Source of the DNA: Actinomycetes bacterium
GTDB taxonomy: Bacteria > Actinomycetota > Actinomycetes > Actinomycetales > Microbacteriaceae
Length of the DNA: 37,007 bases
Assembly (NCBI GenBank): GCA_021779075.1
Contig: JAJYBG010000006.1
Location: 1-37,007, forward strand
Reading direction: 5' to 3'
Shown here: positions 6,804-15,569 of the stretch, in pieces
Layout: each line of letters begins with the position of its first letter
Numbering within the stretch: position 1 is the stretch's first letter
Notes under the pieces: model-generated
Seen by the model: only the letters and a program-made list of their open reading frames with translations
Databases searched by the model: none
What the model was told of the DNA's origin: nothing
Made by a program: the position numbers and the translations under genes

Positions 6804-7904
6804 ATGGGGGCGGGCATGGTCGAGAAGCACGCCGATCCGGCTGTCCCCGCGCGCGCCTCCGAGTTGGACGCCGACGAACTCCAGGTGCGCTCTGACGCTC
6901 TGCTCGCCGGCGACGCCGACCGCACCGCTCCTGTCGCGATCGTCGCGCGCCGCCGGGTCGGCGAAACCGAACTCGACGTGTTCCCGATCGCACTCGGCGC
7001 CGCGCGCCTCGCCGCGCTCGACGACGCCGTGGCGTTTGCCATCCTCGACCGCTTCGCCGCCCGCGGAGGCACCCTCATCGACCTCGCGAGCCACGGCGGC
7101 CGCGGCCGCAGCGAGGCGCTCGTCGGCGAGTGGCTGGAGAGGCGTCGCCTCACCGACCGCATGCAGCTCTCCATCAGGATGTCGCCGACTGCCGGCGTGC
7201 TCGAGCGCGACGCCGCCCCGAGCGCCCAGTCGCTCATCGCCGCAGTCGCCCGCGCGATCGCGCGGCTCCGCGTCGACAGCGTCGACCTCGTCATCGTGGA
7301 CCTGCGGACGCCGGGCATCACCCTCGAGCACGGTCTCGCGGCCATCGACAGCCTCGCAACAGCCGGCCGGGCGCGGTACGCGGCCGTCGCCGGCGCGACG
7401 GCCGACGAACTGCTCAGCGCACGGGTGCTGGCCGCGGCGAACGGCCTGCCGCGCTTCGTGGGCGTCCTGGGCGACTGGGACCCGCTCCAACGCAGCGCGT
7501 TCGACGGCGAGGTCGGCATGGCCATCGCCGCGCAGAATCTCGCGATCCTGCCCGATGCGAGCCTCGCCGCCTCGCTCCTGTCGGCGCCGCCGCTGCCGCA
7601 GAAGGAGTTCGCCAGCCGTATCCTCGGCCTCGGTCTGCCGACCCGCGCGCCGGGCGAGCGCGCCGTCGATCTGCTGGGACGCGGCCGTCAGCACCGCGTC
7701 GCGGCGGTCCTCGACCGCGCCGCCGCCGAGCACCGCGTCCGCCCGATCGCCGTCGCGCTGGCCTGGCTGCTCGCCAAACGCGGCGTTGCAGCACCGATCG
7801 TGGGTGTCACCCGCCCTGAGCAGATCGACGCGATCATGACCGCGGCAGCGGTGCGCCTCACGCGCTCTGACATCCTCGACCTCGATCGCGCGGTCGAGGG
7901 CTAG
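6804..7904 (+). CDS. Aldo/keto reductase homologue with degenerate catalytic tetrad
   Basis: A 366-residue protein that aligns by eye to the aldo/keto reductase TIM barrel: VGETELDVFPIALGAARL, GTLIDLASHGGRGRSEALVG, ARLRVDSVDLVIVDL, and the C-terminal ALAWLLAKRGVAAPIVGVT block that normally helps bind NADP. Of the Asp-Tyr-Lys-His tetrad only Asp (LID) is kept. Tyr is replaced by Gly (ASHG), Lys by Arg (LSIRMS), and the His of the DLYxxH strand by Asp (DLVIVD). It is therefore probably not a working reductase and may bind a nucleotide or have a scaffold role. ATG 6804 is used, but GAGGGA sits too close to it, so ATG 6816 is possible. A TACCCT -10 candidate is at 6778. Its 3' end forms the left copy of a 22-bp direct repeat, and its stop shares CTAG with the convergent nagB stop. 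Confidence 0.8.
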   Translation: MGAGMVEKHADPAVPARASELDADELQVRSDALLAGDADRTAPVAIVARRRVGETELDVFPIALGAARLAALDDAVAFAILDRFAARGGTLIDLASHGGRGRSEALVGEWLERRRLTDRMQLSIRMSPTAGVLERDAAPSAQSLIAAVARAIARLRVDSVDLVIVDLRTPGITLEHGLAAIDSLATAGRARYAAVAGATADELLSARVLAAANGLPRFVGVLGDWDPLQRSAFDGEVGMAIAAQNLAILPDASLAASLLSAPPLPQKEFASRILGLGLPTRAPGERAVDLLGRGRQHRVAAVLDRAAAEHRVRPIAVALAWLLAKRGVAAPIVGVTRPEQIDAIMTAAAVRLTRSDILDLDRAVEG

Positions 7905-7905
7905 C
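7884..7905. repeat. Left copy of 22-bp direct repeat (candidate attL)
   Basis: Identical over 22 bp to 24693-24714. It covers the last codons (DRAVEG) and stop of the aldo/keto reductase homologue and supplies the stop codon of nagB on the other strand. The core reads GATCGCGCGGTC and ends in CTAGC. Together the two copies bracket the cell-wall scavenging block. Confidence 0.85.
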
Positions 7906-8644
7906 CGCCCGGGCGGAGCATTCGGCTCGCTTCCTCGTCGGCCAGGACGATCACATCCGGGTGGTGCTGCAGTGCAGACGCGGGCAGATCGGGCGTGACG
8001 GGGCCCAGGATCGCTGCCGTCAGGGCTTCTGCTTTGGCCGAACCGAACGCGAGCACGACGAGAGTTGCAGCATTAAGGATGGTCCCGATGCCCTGCGTGA
8101 TCGCCTGCATCGGCACCGCGTCCAAGGCCCCGAAGAAGCGCGCGTTGTCGCGCCGGGTGCGCTCGTCCAGATCGACCAGGCGTGTGCGGGAGTTCAACAG
8201 AGACCCGGGCTCGTTGAAGCCGATGTGTCCGTTGCTGCCGATGCCGAGCAGTTGCAGGCGGATTCCGCCGGCCCGTGCGATCTCGTCATCGTATGCAGCA
8301 GCGACCGCCTGTGGAGATGGCAGATGCAGATGGTCGGGGGCGAGGCCGACCGGTTCTGCGAACTGGCGCAACAGCGTGGCACGGTAGCTGTTCGCGTCGT
8401 CCGGAGGAAGACCGATGTATTCGTCGAGGGCGAATGCCTGCGCGCGGGAGACGCCGGATTGCAGTTCCGGATCGCCGGAGACGAGTATCGCGAGTTCTTC
8501 GTAGACGGCCTCGACGCTCGAGCCCGTTGCCAGGCCGAGGACGGGACTCTCCGTCCGGAGCACACCCGCCAGCAGATCCGCCGCCTGTCGGGACGCCTCA
8601 TCGCGGTCGGCGACGATCAGACGGAGCGAAGAACTGGCGGGCAT
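7901..8644 (-). CDS. nagB: Glucosamine-6-phosphate deaminase
   Basis: A 247-residue enzyme of the short Bacillus type, converting GlcN-6-P to fructose-6-P and ammonia. Visible motifs are GLATGSSVEAVY (sugar-phosphate loop), FALDEYIG with the proton-transfer Asp74, and GIGSNGHIGFNEPG with His140 and Glu145; Asn138 in place of the E. coli Asp is normal for the Gram-positive form. RTRLVDLDERTR and FPASALQ-like DLPASALQHH complete the pattern. AAAGGA lies 6 nt before the ATG. It is the only amino-sugar-phosphate step after MurQ present here; the deacetylase NagA is not in the window. It diverges from the dipeptide epimerase across a short region with TGTACA repeats. Confidence 0.95.
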   Translation of the reverse strand: MPASSSLRLIVADRDEASRQAADLLAGVLRTESPVLGLATGSSVEAVYEELAILVSGDPELQSGVSRAQAFALDEYIGLPPDDANSYRATLLRQFAEPVGLAPDHLHLPSPQAVAAAYDDEIARAGGIRLQLLGIGSNGHIGFNEPGSLLNSRTRLVDLDERTRRDNARFFGALDAVPMQAITQGIGTILNAATLVVLAFGSAKAEALTAAILGPVTPDLPASALQHHPDVIVLADEEASRMLRPGG

Positions 8645-8662
8645 GTGAGTCCTTTACCTTGA

Positions 8663-8691
8663 AATGTACAACTAGGAAAATAATGTACATT
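8663..8691. promoter_or_regulatory. Inverted repeat in the nagB/epimerase divergent region (candidate operator)
   Basis: AATGTACA (8663-8670) and TGTACATT (8684-8691) are exact inverse copies 13 nt apart. Each contains the palindrome TGTACA, and the right half extends to a 10-bp palindrome AATGTACATT (8682-8691). It lies centrally in the 112-nt gap between the two divergent starts and is A+T-rich compared with its surroundings. A dimeric repressor binding here could control both genes; which one is unknown. Confidence 0.6.
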
Positions 8692-8756
8692 GCGCTCAAG
8701 ACCGCCATGCCGTGAGCGATTCGAATGCCGTATGTCGGATGAATGAAAGGACCACC

Positions 8757-9845
8757 GTGTCGCGGATCGAGAGCGTGATCATGCACCGTCGAGAGATTCC
8801 TCTGGTGCGACCCTTCGTGACAGCCGTGAGAACCGCCTACACGGTCGATGCCCTGCTGGTCGAGGTGCAAGACAGCGACGGACGTTCCGGCTGGGGGGAG
8901 GCTCCGACCAGCTGGCGGGTCACCGGCGAGAGTCACGCGAGTGTGACCGCCGCGATTGAAGGACCGCTCTACGAGGCCATCCGCGGTATGCCGGTGGAAG
9001 ACCCGGTAGCGGTGAGCGCGGCTCTGGAGAGAGCGGTGGTGCGGAACTCCTCGGCGCGTATGGCCGTCGACTGCGCGGTGTACGACCTCGCAGCGCGCCA
9101 GGCCGATCTTCCGCTCTACAGGTACCTCGGCGGAGAGCGTGACGTGGTGCGCACCGACATGACCGTTTCCGCGGCGGCGACGGGGCGCGAGGTCGACGAG
9201 CTCGTGCGCAGTGCCGTCCGGCACGTCGACGATGGCTTCACCACCGTGAAGGTGAAGGTCGGAGCCGGAACCGACGACCGGACGGTTGTCGCCGCAGTCC
9301 GCGCGGCTGTCGGTCCGGAAGTCGCACTGCGAGTGGATGCCAATCAGGCGTGGCAGCCGGAGCAGGCCGTGCGAATCATCTCGGCCTGGGAGGATGACGG
9401 CATCGGCGTCGAGTTCGTGGAGCAGCCGGTGCACCGGGATGACGTGGCAGGCCTCGCGCACGTCACCGAGGTGGTGTCGACGCCGATCCTGGCCGACGAG
9501 ACGGTCTGGGCGAGACGGGATCTGCGCGAAGTGCTTCGCGTGCGGGCCGCAGATCTCATCAACGTGAAGCTCGCGAAGACGGGCGGCCTGCGCGAGGCGA
9601 TCGAACTCGCCGTTCTCGCTCGGCAGAACGAGGTCGGCGTCGTGATCGGCTGCATGTCCGAGACCCACGTCGGTATCGCTGCGGCGGCCGCGCTCGCCTC
9701 CGCCGTCGCCCCCGACGAGCCCCAGGATCTCGACGCAGGGCTGTGGCTGGTGAGCAGTCCGGCGCAGGGCGGCGTCTTGTACCAGGCCGAACTTCTCCGC
9801 TTGTCGGGGGAGCCGGGGACGGGAATCCTCGGGCTCAGACGCTGA
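8757..9845 (+). CDS. Enolase-superfamily epimerase, probable L-Ala-D/L-Glu (dipeptide) epimerase
   Basis: A 362-residue member of the mandelate racemase/muconate-lactonizing branch. The KxK acid/base motif is Lys165-Val-Lys167 in TVKVKVG; metal ligands are Asp194 (RVDANQAW), Glu222 (VEQPV) and Asp247 (LADETVW); the second base is Lys271 in INVKLAKTGGL. The start chosen is GTG 8757 because AAAGGA lies 5 nt upstream and SRIESVIMHRREIPL is a normal N-terminus; an in-frame ATG at 8712 lacks such a site. Motifs alone allow several MLE-group activities. The context of anmK, murQ, nagB and a peptide transporter favours epimerising L-Ala-D-Glu from murein to L-Ala-L-Glu for peptidase digestion. The specificity is inference. 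Confidence 0.85.
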   Translation: MSRIESVIMHRREIPLVRPFVTAVRTAYTVDALLVEVQDSDGRSGWGEAPTSWRVTGESHASVTAAIEGPLYEAIRGMPVEDPVAVSAALERAVVRNSSARMAVDCAVYDLAARQADLPLYRYLGGERDVVRTDMTVSAAATGREVDELVRSAVRHVDDGFTTVKVKVGAGTDDRTVVAAVRAAVGPEVALRVDANQAWQPEQAVRIISAWEDDGIGVEFVEQPVHRDDVAGLAHVTEVVSTPILADETVWARRDLREVLRVRAADLINVKLAKTGGLREAIELAVLARQNEVGVVIGCMSETHVGIAAAAALASAVAPDEPQDLDAGLWLVSSPAQGGVLYQAELLRLSGEPGTGILGLRR

Positions 9846-9914
9846 CGGATCCGGCCGGAATTCCGGTCGAGCCGACGGACGACGGACGGCCCGGTCGAGA
9901 AGCACGCCCGTCGA

Positions 9915-12710
9915 TCACCGCGTCGCTTCTTCCAAGAGCTCCAGGATGTGCCGGTATTGCTGCCCGGTGGCGCGGCTCATTCCGAGTTCGCAGGTGAGGT
10001 TGGCCGAAGCGTAGGCGCTGTAATCGCGCTGCCCGATCGCCGCCGCCTCGGCCCGGGTGGCGGATGCAGTGAGCTCGGGATGGAGCATCCCCCGGTCTCC
10101 GGCGAATCCGCAGCATCCCCAGTCGTCCGGGATGACCGCTTCGACGCTGATCGCTTCGCCGATCCTGATCAGCGGATCGGTCACCCCGAGCTGGGTGGAG
10201 GAGCACGTCGGATGCATCATGAGCGAGTCGAGACGCCGCGTGATGTTCAGACGCGGCAGAAGCTGCTGTTCGACGAACTCGACGGCGTCGATGATTCGCA
10301 GTCCGCTTTCCGCGGCCAGGTTCAGGAACCCCTCCGTGCACGAGACACCGTCGGAGATCACCGGGAGTCGGCCCCGATCGCTGGCCGCGAAAAGCTCAGG
10401 GACCACGTTCTCGGTCATAGTCTGGTGCCCGGCGTGGAAGCCCTTCGAGGCCCACGGCGTGCCGCAGCACATGTCACCGATCCTTTCGGGGATGAGCACC
10501 TCGACCCCGGCCCGGCGACAGAGGGCGAGAAACGCCTCGCGGACTCCGACTCCGCCGGCTGCGGGCGCGAACATGGTGCCGATGCAGGACGGGACATAGA
10601 CGGCGGCGGGGTCGGCAGCGGCGAGCGGGTGCCGCGGGCTGCCACCGGCGGGGAGGTCGGCACTGTAGCGCGGCACGGTGTCGGCACCGAGCACCGCACG
10701 GCCGAGCCCGGTCGTCGCGGATACCAGCGGCGCTGGCATCGCCTTGGCAGTGTTCATCGCCAGAGCCGCGACGTTGGTGACAGCCCCCCAGCGCTTGGCC
10801 GCCTGGTTCCAGCCCGTCTCAGCGAGCGCGTTGTTCCGCTCGCTTCGAAGCCTTTTGACGAGTTTGCCGGTGTCGATGTTCACCGGGCAGGCAGTGGAGC
10901 ACATGCCATCAGCCGCGCAGGTGTCCAGGCCGTCGTAGCCGTAATCCTTATCGATCTCCGCGACCAGGCCAGCGTCCCCGGCCAGCAGTGCGCGAGCGCG
11001 CTCGCGGCGTAGGACGATGCGCTGCCGCGGTGTGACGGTGAGGTCCTTGCTCGGGCATACCGGTTCGCAATAGCCGCATTCCACGCACCTGTCGACTTCC
11101 TCTTCGACACTGGGTGTGAGCTTCAGGTATGACAGCGGACCGTCGGGGTCTTCGTTGAGCAGGACCCCCGGGTTGAGTATGCCCGCCGGGTCGACAAGCC
11201 TCTTAACTTCGCACATGATGTCGTAGAGTTCGTCGCCGAACTGGCGGCGCACATAGGGCGCCATGATCCGGCCCGTGCCGTGCTCGGCCTTGAGCGTGCC
11301 GTTCTGGCTGAGAACCAGCTCGACCATCTCCTCGGTGAACGCAGCCGAGCGTGCGCGCGAGGCGGGATCGGCGAAGTGCTCGGTGAGCATGAAGTGGATG
11401 TTGCCGTCCTTGGCATGGCCGAAGATGACGCTGTCGTCGTAGCCGTGCTTGTCGAAGAGAGCGATGAGCCCCTTGCAGGTGTCGCGGAGTCGGTCGACGG
11501 GGACTGCAATGTCTTCCAGCAGTGCGGTCGTGCCCGAGGGTCGGTTTCCGGCCACCGTGGCATAGAGGTCCTTGCGGATGTGCCAGAGGGCGTTCCGGCG
11601 CGCGGCGTCCTGGGTGAGGACGGCAGGATGCGCCAGCGGCAGATGCGCTGCAAGCTGTTCCCACGCGTCAAGTCGGGCGGTGAGATCCTCGGTGCTCTCC
11701 TCCTGATACTCGACGAGCAGCGCAGCGTGCTGGTCGACGGGGAGGGCGAGAAGCTCCTCGTCGGCGGCGGGGTCGCGCTGCGCAACACGAAGCGCGGTCG
11801 CATCCAGCAACTCGATGGTGGCGAGACCTGACGCGACGAGTGCGGTCAGCGCGCTGGTGGCCTCGTCGAGAGTCGGGAAGTAGAGCATGCCGGTCGCGAC
11901 ATGCGGTTTCACCGGAAGCGTGTCGAGGACCGCCTCAGCGACGAAGGCGAGGGTGCCTTCGGAACCGATGACGAGGTGCAGCAGGATCTCGACGGGCTGA
12001 TCGTGATCGGTGAACGCGTTGAGTCCGTAGCCCATGGTGTTCTTGAACGCGTACTGCGTCGCGATGGCCTGGACGGACGCCGGGTTGCTGCGGATCTGAT
12101 CGCGCAGTCCGCGCAGACCCTCCCACAGTGCGGGCTGACGTGTGCGCAGCTGCTCGTCGGCGTCGGGAGCGGCGGTATCGATGCGCGTCCCGTCGGGCAG
12201 GACGAGGACGGCGGAGCGGATCGTCTTGTAGGCGTTGAACTCGGTGCCGCAGGACATCCCGCTCGAGTTGTTTGCAATGACCCCCCCCATGGTGCAGGCG
12301 GCTTCGCTCGCGGGATCGGGTCCGAGTTTGCGCTTGTGCCGGGCGAGGCGGGCATTGACCTGTCGGACCGTGGCGCCCGGTTGGACACGCACCGCCTCTC
12401 CGCCGTCGAGGATCTCGATGGCGCGGAAGTTGCGTCGGGTGTCGAGCACGAACGCGTCGGTGGAGGCCTGGCCGGAGAGACTGGTGCCACCGGAACGGAA
12501 GGACACCGGGATTCCGCTGTCGTGGGCTAGTCGCAGGAGACCGGCGAGGTGGCCGGCATCGTTGACGGTGATGACTCCGGCCGGCATCATCAGGAAGTGC
12601 GAGGCGTCATGGGCGGCCGCCAACCGGTCGGTCGCGCGCATGCGCAGGCTTCCCGCGGCGAGCGCTTCGATCTGATCGGTCAGCTTCGGGGTGAGGGTCG
12701 GGGTGGGCAA
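9915..12710 (-). CDS. FAD/Fe-S dehydrogenase, probable D-lactate dehydrogenase (Dld-II type)
   Basis: A 931-residue fusion. First comes an FAD-binding PCMH domain (about 40-220; FRSGGTSLSGQAS, GGVIANNSSGMSCG), then the FAD-oxidase C-terminal domain (about 255-520; HAKDGNIHFML, KAEHGTGRIMAPYV, DPAGILNPGVLL). A ferredoxin-like 4Fe-4S part follows, with CVECGYCEPVCPS and CAADGMCSTACPV, and two CCG-type cysteine domains (MCCGTPWASKGF, GCCGFAGDRG). The length and order match the Dld-II respiratory D-lactate dehydrogenases; D-2-hydroxyglutarate dehydrogenase is the main alternative. The TTG start at 12710 is supported by AAGGAGC 5 nt upstream. It lies 55 nt downstream of the transporter ATPase in the operon that encodes MurQ. 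MurQ releases D-lactate, so oxidation to pyruvate with electrons passed to the respiratory chain is a coherent role (inference). Confidence 0.88.
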   Translation of the reverse strand: MPTPTLTPKLTDQIEALAAGSLRMRATDRLAAAHDASHFLMMPAGVITVNDAGHLAGLLRLAHDSGIPVSFRSGGTSLSGQASTDAFVLDTRRNFRAIEILDGGEAVRVQPGATVRQVNARLARHKRKLGPDPASEAACTMGGVIANNSSGMSCGTEFNAYKTIRSAVLVLPDGTRIDTAAPDADEQLRTRQPALWEGLRGLRDQIRSNPASVQAIATQYAFKNTMGYGLNAFTDHDQPVEILLHLVIGSEGTLAFVAEAVLDTLPVKPHVATGMLYFPTLDEATSALTALVASGLATIELLDATALRVAQRDPAADEELLALPVDQHAALLVEYQEESTEDLTARLDAWEQLAAHLPLAHPAVLTQDAARRNALWHIRKDLYATVAGNRPSGTTALLEDIAVPVDRLRDTCKGLIALFDKHGYDDSVIFGHAKDGNIHFMLTEHFADPASRARSAAFTEEMVELVLSQNGTLKAEHGTGRIMAPYVRRQFGDELYDIMCEVKRLVDPAGILNPGVLLNEDPDGPLSYLKLTPSVEEEVDRCVECGYCEPVCPSKDLTVTPRQRIVLRRERARALLAGDAGLVAEIDKDYGYDGLDTCAADGMCSTACPVNIDTGKLVKRLRSERNNALAETGWNQAAKRWGAVTNVAALAMNTAKAMPAPLVSATTGLGRAVLGADTVPRYSADLPAGGSPRHPLAAADPAAVYVPSCIGTMFAPAAGGVGVREAFLALCRRAGVEVLIPERIGDMCCGTPWASKGFHAGHQTMTENVVPELFAASDRGRLPVISDGVSCTEGFLNLAAESGLRIIDAVEFVEQQLLPRLNITRRLDSLMMHPTCSSTQLGVTDPLIRIGEAISVEAVIPDDWGCCGFAGDRGMLHPELTASATRAEAAAIGQRDYSAYASANLTCELGMSRATGQQYRHILELLEEATR

Positions 12711-12765
12711 CGGTGCTCCTTGGTGGGTATGCAGCGGGCGGAACGGATCCTCCCGTTCGGGCCGG

Positions 12766-14400
12766 TCAGGCTGCGGTCAGGGTGCGGCCGGGAATCGCGG
12801 CGATGAGCTGCTTCGTGTATTCATCGCGCGGCGCCTGGAAGATCTCGTCGGGTTCCCCCGATTCGACGACTTTTCCGGCGTGCATGACGTAGACGCGGTG
12901 GGCGACCAGACGCACCACGGCGAGATCGTGGCTGATGAACAGGTACGACAGGCCGAGTTCACGTTGGAGTGAGACCATCAGGTCGAGAATCTGCTCCTGC
13001 ACCAGCACGTCGAGGGCGCTGACGGCTTCGTCCATGACCACGAGTTCGGGATTGAGCGCCAGCGCTCGTGCGATGGCGACTCGCTGGCGCTGGCCGCCGG
13101 AGAGCTCATGCGGATGCCGATCGGCGAACGAGGCGGGCAGCGCGACCTTGTCCAGCAGTTCACCGACGGTCTTCTCCCGCGACGCGGAAGTGCCGATCTT
13201 ATGCACTCTCAACGGTTCTGCGATGACCTGGGCGATGGTGTACCGGGGGTCCAGCGAGGCGTAAGGGTTCTGGAACACCGGCTGGACGGAACGACGGAAA
13301 GCCAGCAGCGCCCTTCCTCGCAGACTCGCGGTGTCGGTTCCGCGGTAGCGGATCGTGCCGCCATCGGCCTGCTCGAGTCTGAGCGCCAGCCGAGCGGTCG
13401 TGGACTTGCCCGAGCCGGATTCGCCGACGATGGCGATCGTCTGCCCTCGCGGTACGGTGAGGCTCACCCCGTCGACGGCGAAGAACGGTTCGGTTTGGCC
13501 GCGCAGACGGTACTTCTTGACGGCGCCGCTGATCTCCAGCAGTGTTTCGGGTGTATCGCGGTCGCTGGTGTCGACAGCAGGGGCGACCTTGAGGCTGGCC
13601 ATGCTGGGGGCGGCGGCGAGCAGCCGCTTGGTGTACTCGTGGTGAGGGTTGGCGACGATCTCAGCAGCCGGGCCTGATTCCACGACCTCGCCGCGGTACA
13701 TGACGACGACCCGGTCGGCGCGCTCGGCGGCCAGCGCGAGATCGTGGGTGATCAGGAGAACGGCGGCGCCGAGGTCGGCGGCGAGGCGGCCCATCTGATC
13801 GAGGACCAGCCGCTGCACCGTGACGTCGAGCGCAGATGTCGGTTCGTCGGCCAAGAGCACCTCGGGGCGGCAGGCCAGTGCCATGGCGATCAGGACGCGC
13901 TGGCGCATACCGCCGGAGAACTCGTGCGGGTATTGGTGGAACCTGATCTCCGGTGTGCTGATGCCGGCCTCGCCGAGCAGCCGGATCGCCTCCGTCTCGG
14001 CGGCACGCCCTTTGGCGTGCCCATGCACCTCAAGGGCCTCGACGATCTGCTTGCCGACCTTCATCACGGGGTCGAGATTCGTCATCGGGTCCTGCGGGAC
14101 CAGGCCGATGCGGTTCCCGCGGACGCTCGTCATGGTCTTTTCGCTGGCGGTGGTGGTGTCCAGATCCTTCAGCATGATCGTGCCGGACGAGATGCGCCCG
14201 TTCTCGGCCAGGAGACGGTTAACGCTGGCTGCGAGCGTGGACTTACCGGAACCTGACTCGCCGACGACCGCCACGGTCTCGCCGGCCGCGATGTCGAGGC
14301 TGACGCCGCGGATGGCTTCTACCTCGCCCCGAGAGGTCGAGAAGGTCACGGACAGGTTGTGGACGCTGAGCACAGGCTGTCGGGCCGGGACGGCGATCAT
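12766..14400 (-). CDS. Peptide-type ABC transporter, fused double ATPase (DppD-DppF fusion)
   Basis: A 544-residue protein with two complete ABC nucleotide-binding domains. Each has a Walker [10 protein letters not shown]. The first half carries the signature [15 protein letters not shown] with Walker [12 protein letters not shown]; the second has [15 protein letters not shown] with [11 protein letters not shown]. Both halves are of the oligopeptide/dipeptide (Opp/Dpp) class, the second with the usual [12 protein letters not shown] tail. It energises import by the two permeases encoded upstream in the same operon. ATG 14400 overlaps the stop of the upstream hydrolase as ATGA, indicating translational coupling. 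The upstream extension of the frame is Arg-rich antisense-like sequence and was excluded. Confidence 0.95.
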   Translation of the reverse strand: MIAVPARQPVLSVHNLSVTFSTSRGEVEAIRGVSLDIAAGETVAVVGESGSGKSTLAASVNRLLAENGRISSGTIMLKDLDTTTASEKTMTSVRGNRIGLVPQDPMTNLDPVMKVGKQIVEALEVHGHAKGRAAETEAIRLLGEAGISTPEIRFHQYPHEFSGGMRQRVLIAMALACRPEVLLADEPTSALDVTVQRLVLDQMGRLAADLGAAVLLITHDLALAAERADRVVVMYRGEVVESGPAAEIVANPHHEYTKRLLAAAPSMASLKVAPAVDTSDRDTPETLLEISGAVKKYRLRGQTEPFFAVDGVSLTVPRGQTIAIVGESGSGKSTTARLALRLEQADGGTIRYRGTDTASLRGRALLAFRRSVQPVFQNPYASLDPRYTIAQVIAEPLRVHKIGTSASREKTVGELLDKVALPASFADRHPHELSGGQRQRVAIARALALNPELVVMDEAVSALDVLVQEQILDLMVSLQRELGLSYLFISHDLAVVRLVAHRVYVMHAGKVVESGEPDEIFQAPRDEYTKQLIAAIPGRTLTAA

Positions 14401-15569
14401 GGTAGCTCCGGGGAAATCGCGAGCGGACGGGTGGAGAGGGCGGCGAGGCCGGCGTCGAGCAGCGCGTCCTGGATCTGGACGACCGTGACGAGTCCTTCGC
14501 GCGCATCCGTGGTGCCTCTGCGGACCGGCCCGACCGTCCCGTGCAGGCGCATCGCGCCGCCAGCGATGACGAGCTCCTGCTCGAGGCCGATCCCGAACCA
14601 CGTGCCGGTGAAACCGCCATGGCCCAAGAGCGTCAACTCGCCGTCGGGCGTTGGACGGGTGCTCCGGCGGAAGCCGACCGCCTGCTCCGGATGGATCGGA
14701 GTCGGCGTCGCGAACCTGGTGAGCACCGGGCCTGGGACGAAATCGCCCTCGCGTAACGCTGCGCCGAGGATCAGAAGTTCTTCGACCGTCGCGAAGAGGC
14801 CGGCGTGGCCGGCGACACCGCCGAGCGCGTGTGCGGCGTTGCCGTCGTTGACCTGCCCGCGCAGCGGATAGTCGCGCCAGCCAGCGAACTGATCGACGGC
14901 GAAAGGGACCGGATACGGGATTCCGGTGGCGATCATGGCGAATTCGTAGGCGTCGCTATCGCTGCTGGTTGCGGTCTCCGCAGCCGGGCGCGGGCCGTAG
15001 CCCGCGCTCAGACCGAGTGGTTCGGCGATGAGGGAACGGAACGCCTCCGCGAGTTCCAGCGAGGTGACCCGTTCGATGACGATGCCGGCGAGGATGAGGC
15101 CGAGGTCGGAATACTGCCAGGCGGTACCGGGGGGCAGGTCCAGGGGGAGAGTCTGCGCCCACTGGAGCGCGGTGTCGCGGTCGCTCGTCTCGAGGTACAG
15201 CGGCCACCAGGCTCGAAGACCCGCGGTGTGCGTGAGCAGCTGTTCCAGGGTGACATCGTCCTTGCCCTCGCCCCGAAAATCGGGCAGATAGCGCTGGACG
15301 GGCGCCGCGAGGTCGAGCTCGCCTTCGGCGACGAGACGCATCGTCAGGGCGGTGGTCGACGCCACCTTGGTGACCGAGGCCAGGTCGAGGTCCAGGTCGA
15401 TCGTCATCGGCACACCTGGCGCGCCCGCCGCGGGAAGCCGGGCCCAGCCTCCGGCGGCGACATCTGTTCCCGCCGAGGTGCGGACGCCGATGATGGCGCT
15501 GGCCGGATGGCGATTGTCATCGCCGAGGGTCAGCAGTTGGTCGACGGCGGAGCTGAGGTGGGTCATCAT
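14397..15569 (-). CDS. Serine hydrolase, class C beta-lactamase fold; possible MurNAc-L-Ala amidase (AmiE-like)
   Basis: A 390-residue PF00144-type protein. The SxxK nucleophile motif is SVTK (in DLASVTKVASTTAL), the second motif is Tyr-Ser-Asp (WQYSDLGLILAG), and the third is HGG (LLGHGGFTGTWFG). LLTHTAGLRAWWPLY is the usual substrate-side segment. No signal peptide or membrane helix is visible, so it should be cytosolic, unlike classical beta-lactamases and DD-carboxypeptidases. Bacillus subtilis AmiE (YbbE), the amidase of the murQRP-amiE-nagZ muropeptide operon, belongs to this fold. Lying between anmK and the transporter ATPase, this protein may likewise split MurNAc (or anhMurNAc) from its peptide. 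That activity is inference; an esterase or D-amino-acid peptidase is possible. It overlaps both neighbours by 4 nt (ATGA). Confidence 0.85.
   Translation of the reverse strand: MMTHLSSAVDQLLTLGDDNRHPASAIIGVRTSAGTDVAAGGWARLPAAGAPGVPMTIDLDLDLASVTKVASTTALTMRLVAEGELDLAAPVQRYLPDFRGEGKDDVTLEQLLTHTAGLRAWWPLYLETSDRDTALQWAQTLPLDLPPGTAWQYSDLGLILAGIVIERVTSLELAEAFRSLIAEPLGLSAGYGPRPAAETATSSDSDAYEFAMIATGIPYPVPFAVDQFAGWRDYPLRGQVNDGNAAHALGGVAGHAGLFATVEELLILGAALREGDFVPGPVLTRFATPTPIHPEQAVGFRRSTRPTPDGELTLLGHGGFTGTWFGIGLEQELVIAGGAMRLHGTVGPVRRGTTDAREGLVTVVQIQDALLDAGLAALSTRPLAISPELP

Noticed and set aside
6818-9908. A 16-bp sequence shared by 6818-6833 and 9893-9908
   Set aside because: A 16-mer match is about as expected by chance in 37 kb of GC-rich DNA, and the positions do not bound any unit.
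9846-9914. CCGGAATTCCGG palindrome between the epimerase and dehydrogenase stops as a terminator
   Set aside because: The two arms leave no workable loop and no T-run follows; the gap shows no convincing bidirectional terminator.
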